Assembly (NCBI GenBank): GCA_005774545.1
Contig: VAUL01000014.1
Coordinates: 1 to 61,126, forward strand
Reading direction: 5' to 3'
DNA from: Deltaproteobacteria bacterium
GTDB taxonomy: Bacteria > Desulfobacterota > Desulfuromonadia > Desulfuromonadales > BM103
Length of the DNA: 61,126 nt
In this document: positions 56,317-61,126 of the stretch, piece by piece
Layout: each line of letters opens with the position of its first letter
Position numbering within the stretch: the stretch's first letter is position 1
Made by a program: the position numbers and the translations under genes
The notes under the pieces: model-generated
What the model saw: only the letters and a program-made list of their open reading frames with translations
The model's database searches: none
Told to the model about the DNA's origin: nothing

Positions 56317-57427
56317 TTAGCTCTTGTCCGGGGCCCGCTTGCCGAGCAGCCAGGCCTCGATGAAGCCGTCCAGATCGCCGTCTAGCACGCCGTCGGCGTT
56401 GCCGACCTCATGGCCGGTGCGGTGGTCCTTGACCATCCGGTACGGGTGCAGCACGTAGGAGCGGATCTGGCTCCCCCAGGCGATGTCCTTCTTCTCGCCG
56501 GTAAGCGCCGCCGCCTCGCTCTCCTTCTTCTCCATCTCCAGCTCGTACAGGCGCGCGCGCAGCTGCTTCATGGCGGTGGAGCGGTTCTTGTGCTGGGAGC
56601 GCTCGTTCTGGCAGCTGACCACGATCCCGGTGGGGATGTGGGTGATGCGGATCGCCGAGTCGGTCTTGTTGACGTGCTGGCCGCCGGCGCCGCTGGAGCG
56701 GTAGGTGTCGACGCGCAGGTCCTTCTCGTTGATCTCGATCTCGATGTCGTCGGAGATCTCCGGGAAGATGAAGACCGAGGTGAAGGAGGTGTGGCGGCGG
56801 GCATTGGAATCGAACGGGGAGATGCGCACCAGGCGGTGGATCCCCTTCTCGGCCTTGAGGTAGCCGTAGGCGTAGTCGCCGGTCACGGTGAAGGTGACGC
56901 TCTTGGTCCCCGCCTCCTCCCCGGCCTGGTATTCGGTGATCTCGGCCTTGAACCCCTTGCGCTCGCACCAGCGCAGGTACATGCGCAGCAGCATGTCGGC
57001 CCAGTCCTGGGCCTCGGTGCCGCCGGCGCCGGCGTTGATGCTGACGATGGCGTTGCTCGGGTCGTGCGCCCCGGAGAGCATGCGGGCGAACTCCATGCGG
57101 TCGACCTGCTGCACCAGCGCCGGCAGCAGCTCGCGCACTTCAGCCAGCGTCGCCTCGTCTGCCCCCTCGTCGCCCAGCTCGCACAGCACCTGCAGGTCGT
57201 CGACCTCGCGCTTGGCGGCGGTCCAGTCGTCGACCAGCTTGACCAGGGTGGTGCGCTCCTTCAGGACTTCCTGGGCGCGCTCGTTGTCGTTCCAGAAATC
57301 GGGCTTGGCGACTTCGGCTTCCAGCTCCGAGACGCGCTCGCGCTTGTCATCGACGTCAAAGACACCTCCTCAGCTCTTCGAGCCTGTCCTTGAGTTGAGC
57401 GAGGGTATCCAGCTCTTCGCGAAACAT
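56317..57427 (-). CDS. prfB: Peptide chain release factor 2 with programmed +1 frameshift
   Basis: The product is 369 residues after frameshifting. Frame one starts at the ATG at 57427 (MFREELDTLAQLKDRL) and stops at TGA 57356-57358. Reading then resumes at 57357 in the +1 frame (D-V-D-D-K-R-E-R-V) to the stop at 56317. RF2 marks are the stop-codon recognition S-P-F in R-I-S-P-F-D-S-N and the catalytic G-G-Q in G-A-G-G-Q-H-V-N. It terminates translation at UGA and UAA. Automatic gene callers may list only the part from 57189. Confidence 0.95.
57356..57370 (-). other. Programmed frameshift site of prfB
   Basis: Minus strand: AGGAGG (57365-57370), three bases, then CTT TGA C (slippery CTT 57359-57361, stop TGA 57356-57358). 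Internal Shine-Dalgarno, CTT and TGA have the spacing known from E. coli prfB. Low RF2 lets the ribosome slip +1, which raises RF2 (autoregulation). Confidence 0.95.
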
Positions 57428-57461
57428 GTGGCGAAATCCTCTCTGCTGAAATGAACAGGTG

Positions 57462-57490
57462 ATTATAGCGGGGCGGCGAACGGAGGGCAA
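57462..57490 (-). promoter_or_regulatory. Sigma-70-type promoter before prfB
   Basis: Minus strand: TTGCCC (57485-57490), a 17-base spacer, TATAAT (57462-57467), then about 34 bases to the prfB ATG at 57427 with GAGAGGA as ribosome site. It likely starts the prfB-lysS-lolC-lolD transcript. Confidence 0.72.
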
Positions 57491-57516
57491 GGAAGAAGCG
57501 CAGCAATCGAGACAAA

Positions 57517-57546
57517 AGCCCCCGCCGGCAGAGGCCGGCGGGGGCT
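57517..57546 (-). terminator. Intrinsic terminator after the DUF1161-like gene
   Basis: A perfect 13-base GC-rich stem (57517-57529 and 57534-57546) with a four-base loop, followed on the minus strand by a TTTT run. It lies 24 bases after the stop of the gene at 57570-57821 and upstream of the prfB promoter, separating the two units. Confidence 0.88.
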
Positions 57547-57569
57547 GGCGCTGACGGGACGGTGCGCGG

Positions 57570-57821
57570 CTACTTGCGGGCGTAGACGATCTTCATGGCG
57601 CCGGCGTCGCAGCTGCCGACCACCTTGTCTTCGGCCTTGACCTCGGCGGCCTTGACCGGCGTGAGGGTGTAGTTCTTCACCCCCTTGGCGTCGAGCCTGG
57701 CGGCGATCTCGCTCTTGAGCTCCTCGCAACTCTTGCGTGCCGGGGCCGGCGTCGGCTCGGCGGCAAGGGCGACGAGGGGGAGGCAGGCGAGGATGGCGGC
57801 AAACAGGGCGATCTTTTTCAT
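57570..57821 (-). CDS. Small secreted DUF1161-like protein
   Basis: An 83-residue protein with a signal peptide (K-K-I-A-L-F-A-A-I-L-A-C-L-P-L-V-A-L-A-A, cut after about residue 21). The mature part has K-S-C-E-E-L-K-S-E-I, D-A-K-G-V-K-N-Y-T-L, and V-G-S-C-D-A-G-A-M-K-I-V-Y, with two cysteines placed as in DUF1161 proteins, which are of unknown function. GGAG precedes the ATG. It has its own promoter and terminator. Confidence 0.88.
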   Translation of the reverse strand: MKKIALFAAILACLPLVALAAEPTPAPARKSCEELKSEIAARLDAKGVKNYTLTPVKAAEVKAEDKVVGSCDAGAMKIVYARK

Positions 57822-57872
57822 GCGGACGGCTCCTTCAAAATGAGGTAGGGCCGCGCGGTGCGGCCACAGCCA

Positions 57873-57900
57873 ATGTTACGCCACGTTCGCCGCTTTTCAA
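57873..57900 (-). promoter_or_regulatory. Sigma-70-type promoter before the DUF1161-like gene
   Basis: Minus strand: TTGAAA (57895-57900), a 16-base spacer, TAACAT (57873-57878), then about 52 bases to the ATG at 57821. Both boxes agree with consensus at most positions. Confidence 0.65.
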
Positions 57901-57991
57901 CCGGCGTGGCCCGGGCAAATGGCCGCCGGGTAATTTCGCCGACCATTTGGGGCTAGGCTTCGCAGGTTCCCAACGGCAGGGTGATGTGTCT

Positions 57992-58021
57992 ATTTTTTCG
58001 GGACAAGAGTCCCGCAAAAAA
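57992..58021. other. AT-flanked hairpin at the composition boundary
   Basis: CGGGAC-AAGA-GTCCCG (57999-58014) has a T run on its left and an A run on its right, so the arms extend as A:T pairs on both sides. Neither strand leaves a clear U run after the stem, so it is not a standard terminator. It lies where GC-rich sequence turns AT-richer, in the 226-base gap between the DUF1161-like and lipoprotein genes. Confidence 0.6.
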
Positions 58022-58047
58022 TTTAGCATCCCCTGTGTTGAATTAAC

Positions 58048-59490
58048 CTATTCAGCCGCAGATATTTTTTCTTTCAAACCCTGGATACGGACTTTTTGTT
58101 CCAACATATCTGCCTCATGTTTCAGCTGATTCAGTTCGTCTGCCTTACTAGCCCTCTCTTTTTCAACTGCCGCTTGCTTCTCTGATCTCGACTTCAATGC
58201 ATCAGTTACGGAGTTAGTTGCCTTATCCAGAGAACTCAGCGCATCTGCTGAAATTGCCGTACCGCTTACCGAAAGCTCTTTCAGGCATCCACTCTCTCCG
58301 TAGTAACTGGGTCTGAACGTGCTACCGGGCCATCCCACATTCGTAGGCAATTGGTTCACTACTCCCCATTGGGCCAACAATACCTCAGCTTTTATCAATG
58401 ATTGGTTCGCCTTGGAGCCCTTGAGTATAACTTCAGCAAATGCCTTTAAAGGTATCCTGTACGGCAAACCACGTTCATTTGCTTTTGAGTCTTCGATTTG
58501 CTTCAAAGCTTTTTCATCGCTGGTGAATGCTTTCTTAAGTGAAAGCACAACTTCAGTGGAACAACAACCTGCTTCACGAAATTCATTCGGCAAAGGACTC
58601 TGTTGAACGTATTCGTTGTCATCTGCAGACTCAAATCCTGCCGCTTCATCGTACTTTAACAGAGTAAAATCTGTGGCGACTGATTTTACAGGGCGTATTG
58701 TGCTTATCAAAGGCACTGATTCTTCTTTTACGGCCCCCTTAAAATACGTGGTCAGTCCTAACTCCAACCTGGACAAGTCATCCAACATGCGCGCAAATGT
58801 CTTCTCGTCTACTTGCACCGAAAGAGCTCTTCCACTTAAAAGCGCCTGTCGTTCAGTACGCACAGCTTCTATTTGGCGGACAATAGTATCAAGGACCGTT
58901 TCTTTTTCCTCACCAAGCGAAGACACCTCCGCAACTAATTTAGCTCCCAAGGGTGAGGCACCTATAACTTTACCGACAATCCCTGCTGCTACTTCAATAG
59001 TTTTTACCGTGAACTCGATCGATTTATTTTCAACAACTGATGAAATCGATCCAGGGACACCATCATTTGAAAGCTGCGTATAAAATTCTGACTTCTTAAA
59101 TGGTGCATTATCTAGCCTCACAAAGAAGAGTTGATCCGGGTCCCTTTCCCCCCTAACAGTGAGCACCGGATCTTTTATAAAATACTCCTTCTTCTCTTCG
59201 TTTTCATTTAAATTTATGCCTAACTTTCTCGCGGCATCCTTCACTCCCTCGACACTAAATCCGGCGCTCCCACTCTTGGCCATATCAAGTAATTTACTTT
59301 TCCCTACAGTCCTTTTTACCGCAGTACACTTGAACTCCAAAACCGTGCGAGGCAGAAAAATCGGGATACTTTCAGCCCGCTCTTCAAGGTCTTTATTCTC
59401 AGCATCTGGCCTGAACGCGACGAGGCTTGCGCTACATCCAGCAAGCACTACTGCTGTCAAGAAAAGACAGATTATCCTTATTAACGACAT
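58048..59490 (-). CDS. Lipoprotein of unknown function with C-terminal coiled coil
   Basis: A 480-residue protein starting with a lipoprotein signal: about 17 hydrophobic residues, then L-A-G-C with the lipid-modified Cys at 19. I do not recognise the rest. It has long stretches of mixed alpha/beta character, two cysteines together at about residue 316 (A-G-C-C-S-T), and a charged coiled-coil C-terminus (about 420-478). AAAGGAGGAG precedes the ATG ideally. Codon use and base content differ from the neighbours to the left, suggesting horizontal transfer. Confidence 0.82.
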   Translation of the reverse strand: MSLIRIICLFLTAVVLAGCSASLVAFRPDAENKDLEERAESIPIFLPRTVLEFKCTAVKRTVGKSKLLDMAKSGSAGFSVEGVKDAARKLGINLNENEEKKEYFIKDPVLTVRGERDPDQLFFVRLDNAPFKKSEFYTQLSNDGVPGSISSVVENKSIEFTVKTIEVAAGIVGKVIGASPLGAKLVAEVSSLGEEKETVLDTIVRQIEAVRTERQALLSGRALSVQVDEKTFARMLDDLSRLELGLTTYFKGAVKEESVPLISTIRPVKSVATDFTLLKYDEAAGFESADDNEYVQQSPLPNEFREAGCCSTEVVLSLKKAFTSDEKALKQIEDSKANERGLPYRIPLKAFAEVILKGSKANQSLIKAEVLLAQWGVVNQLPTNVGWPGSTFRPSYYGESGCLKELSVSGTAISADALSSLDKATNSVTDALKSRSEKQAAVEKERASKADELNQLKHEADMLEQKVRIQGLKEKISAAE

Positions 59491-59507
59491 AAAACCACTC
59501 CTCCTTT

Positions 59508-59544
59508 TAATTTTGTTTCATCTTAATGTCGCACAACAAAATTA
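59508..59544. promoter_or_regulatory. 10-base inverted repeat before the lipoprotein gene
   Basis: TAATTTTGTT (59508-59517) and AACAAAATTA (59535-59544) form a perfect inverted repeat with a 17-base spacer, just upstream of the lipoprotein ribosome site. It could be an operator or an mRNA hairpin. The gap to the KAP gene is 99 bases. Confidence 0.5.
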
Positions 59545-59589
59545 GCTGCGCTGCGGGCTACAGAACTGTTAGTCAACTCTGTTCCGACA

Positions 59590-61050
59590 CTAGTCATCAC
59601 CGAAATCCTTAGGTCGCCACCCGGCGAGATATTTTTCTGCTAGGTTAAGCAAGTCGTCGATGGTGTCTGGCGGCGAGGCTTTCAAGGCGTGGATGCGCTG
59701 CTGCAGCGTGTTCTCGTCGCCATACAGTTCAATCAATGTCTCCCATGCGAGACGTGGCTTGCGGCGAACAGTTCTGCTTCCGAAGGACTGACTAAGCACT
59801 TCACTTCGTGCTGCTAACAGAAGTGCGTATGTAACCCCGATAGAGTCGGGAATCTCAAGTGCAGGTTCATCAAGCTCGGCCTCTCTCTTGGTGAACATAA
59901 GGGTTCTAAGGAGTTCCGTCTCTCGTGCCAGTTCATCTGAACTAGCAGCACGAACGGCGGCACGCCATTCCTTTTCAAGGGTTTTCGCGGCCGTCTCTGA
60001 GACTAATTTGTGGCCGGCACCCTCTCTGTATCCAACATCTATAATGAGTTCTAGTTTTGATGATAGAGAGGGAACTTGTGACAGTATCTCTCTAACTGCA
60101 GACTCGACTGATTGAGGATCTTTGAGTGCGCGTACAAGACGATAAGCAACTCTTCCTACGACGAGCCTTGTGTCTAGTTCGAACATCCCGCGCTGACGCT
60201 CCGGGAGGTGGGGCAGAAGGTTGAGTAGAACCACGGTTGCTGGAACAACGTGTACAGGCTCGAATTGGTCCTCGTAAGCTTCGAGTGATGAGATAACGTC
60301 CTGCACGCGCTCAACGGGTAGAGAATGCAGGTAGTTTTCGAGAGCAACTCGGTCTGTCATTCTGGCCCAGGCTTTTTCGGCATCCGAAAAGGCTTGCAGA
60401 CGTTCACCTACGACCCTTTCCAAATAGAAACGGAGCACGTCTTCATGAGCGACGCGTCTTTCTATAATCCAACGATTTTTCCACTCTCCACCATAATGGG
60501 AACCGCCTACATGTCGTTCACCTCCAGGAAACAGTCGTCTAACTAGATTACGAACAAGCTCTCCGCGTTTACCGGCGGCCTCTATTAGTGTTTCAATCTG
60601 TTCCTTCTGGTACGACGAGTTACCCCGACCACCGTAACCATCTGATGTAGTGGTAAGACCAGACACTGATGAGTGCATGCAGTGAAAAACATCAGGAAGA
60701 AAAACGCGTACTGCCTCTAGGGCGAGCACATCTACAAGAGCAACTTGTCCTCCCAAGTCGCAAACCGTGCCATGGATCGCGGCGGTATAACGACGAACAT
60801 CTCGCATGTTTCGGATAAGAGGGCGAATGATCTCCATAAATACATCGGGCCACAAATTCGAATCGAAATGCCCCGGATTCTCAATTTTTGCAAGTGCGGC
60901 ATCAATGGCCTTAAATATCTGAGTTTGAAATACGTTTTCCGGTACGACCGGAAGATCGATTCCAATCTGCAATATCTTTTCAAGGTAGTCGCGACCTGGG
61001 ATTCCTTGTTCACCGAGAGCTTGCTCAACTCGAATTCGGTCGAACGCCAA
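59590..61050 (-). CDS. KAP-family P-loop NTPase, C-terminal part
   Basis: From the TTG at 61050 the frame gives 486 residues. The same frame runs back to a stop at 61117-61119 and reads P-F-P-N-V-I-Y-L-L-A-F-D-R, which is the segment that follows Walker B in KAP NTPases (membrane-linked P-loop ATPases, some linked with phage exclusion). The following about 450 residues are mostly helical and carry no other motif I recognise. The P-loop and Walker B should lie to the right but are cut by the window edge, and the frame breaks there. This is therefore a partial or disrupted gene. Base content is lower in GC than the LPS genes. Confidence 0.7.
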   Translation of the reverse strand: MAFDRIRVEQALGEQGIPGRDYLEKILQIGIDLPVVPENVFQTQIFKAIDAALAKIENPGHFDSNLWPDVFMEIIRPLIRNMRDVRRYTAAIHGTVCDLGGQVALVDVLALEAVRVFLPDVFHCMHSSVSGLTTTSDGYGGRGNSSYQKEQIETLIEAAGKRGELVRNLVRRLFPGGERHVGGSHYGGEWKNRWIIERRVAHEDVLRFYLERVVGERLQAFSDAEKAWARMTDRVALENYLHSLPVERVQDVISSLEAYEDQFEPVHVVPATVVLLNLLPHLPERQRGMFELDTRLVVGRVAYRLVRALKDPQSVESAVREILSQVPSLSSKLELIIDVGYREGAGHKLVSETAAKTLEKEWRAAVRAASSDELARETELLRTLMFTKREAELDEPALEIPDSIGVTYALLLAARSEVLSQSFGSRTVRRKPRLAWETLIELYGDENTLQQRIHALKASPPDTIDDLLNLAEKYLAGWRPKDFGDD

Positions 61051-61126
61051 CAGATAGATGACGTTTGGAAACGGAGCTACCCACGAAAAGTGGACACCCT
61101 CATCAATGAGGTTACTCTAGATTGAG

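Noticed and set aside
57191-57427. prfB as two genes or a frameshift mutation
   Set aside because: The break is the conserved autoregulatory frameshift site with correct spacing, so it is programmed.
60745-61125. A 126-codon plus-strand open frame at the right edge
   Set aside because: It has no motifs and lies opposite the KAP NTPase frame, which has a clear family segment.

Overview
The window is one long run of minus-strand genes from a Gram-negative bacterium. From right to left in the direction of transcription, prfB-lysS-lolC-lolD leads into bamA-skp-lpxD-fabZ-lpxA-gnnA-gnnB-lpxB-msbA-acyltransferase-waaA-lpxK, then inner-core heptose genes, then surface-glycan genes. This order, the high GC, and the family types present suggest a Desulfuromonadota (Geobacter/Desulfuromonas-like) chromosome. 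That assignment is inference from memory of gene order and was not checked by a search.

Layout. (1) 1-19.7 kb: a pseudaminic-acid (nonulosonic acid) locus with PseB, PseC, PseF, PseG, PseI and a PseH-like acetyltransferase. Mixed in are an aldo/keto reductase, a class III PLP aminotransferase, an ATP-grasp enzyme, a metallophosphoesterase, two methyltransferases, a pyruvyltransferase-like protein, glycosyltransferases and a PglK-like ABC flippase. At the left edge are an AMP-forming acyl ligase, an acyl carrier protein and the first codons of an MBOAT-like acyltransferase. (2) 19.7-23.1 kb: rmlC-A-D-B for dTDP-L-rhamnose. (3) 23.2-39.4 kb: ADP-heptose synthesis (gmhB, hldE, gmhA), heptosyltransferases waaC and waaF, waaG, four kinase-like proteins (one with two kinase domains), a carbamoyltransferase, glycosyltransferases, a GT-C membrane protein and a deoxyhypusine-synthase-like protein of unknown role. 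(4) 39.4-52.7 kb: lipid A synthesis and export plus BamA and Skp. (5) 52.8-57.4 kb: the Lol ABC transporter, lysyl-tRNA synthetase and RF2, the last with a programmed +1 frameshift. (6) 57.5-57.8 kb: a small secreted DUF1161-like protein with its own promoter and terminator. (7) 57.9-61.1 kb: a clearly AT-richer segment holding a lipoprotein of unknown function and the C-terminal part of a KAP-family P-loop NTPase, probably acquired DNA.

Together the genes build and export an LPS-type outer envelope. The lpx genes make lipid A, probably with a 2,3-diamino sugar because gnnA/gnnB sit between lpxA and lpxB. MsbA exports it, WaaA, WaaC, WaaF and WaaG build the core, and the kinases and carbamoyltransferase decorate it. 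The rhamnose and pseudaminic-acid genes supply sugars for an outer glycan. Bam and Lol proteins assemble the outer membrane. Most neighbours overlap by 1-20 bases or lie within a few tens of bases, so translation is probably coupled. Promoters are visible only before prfB, bamA and the DUF1161 gene. No tRNA, rRNA, CRISPR array or insertion sequence was seen, and no gap between genes exceeds 300 bases.
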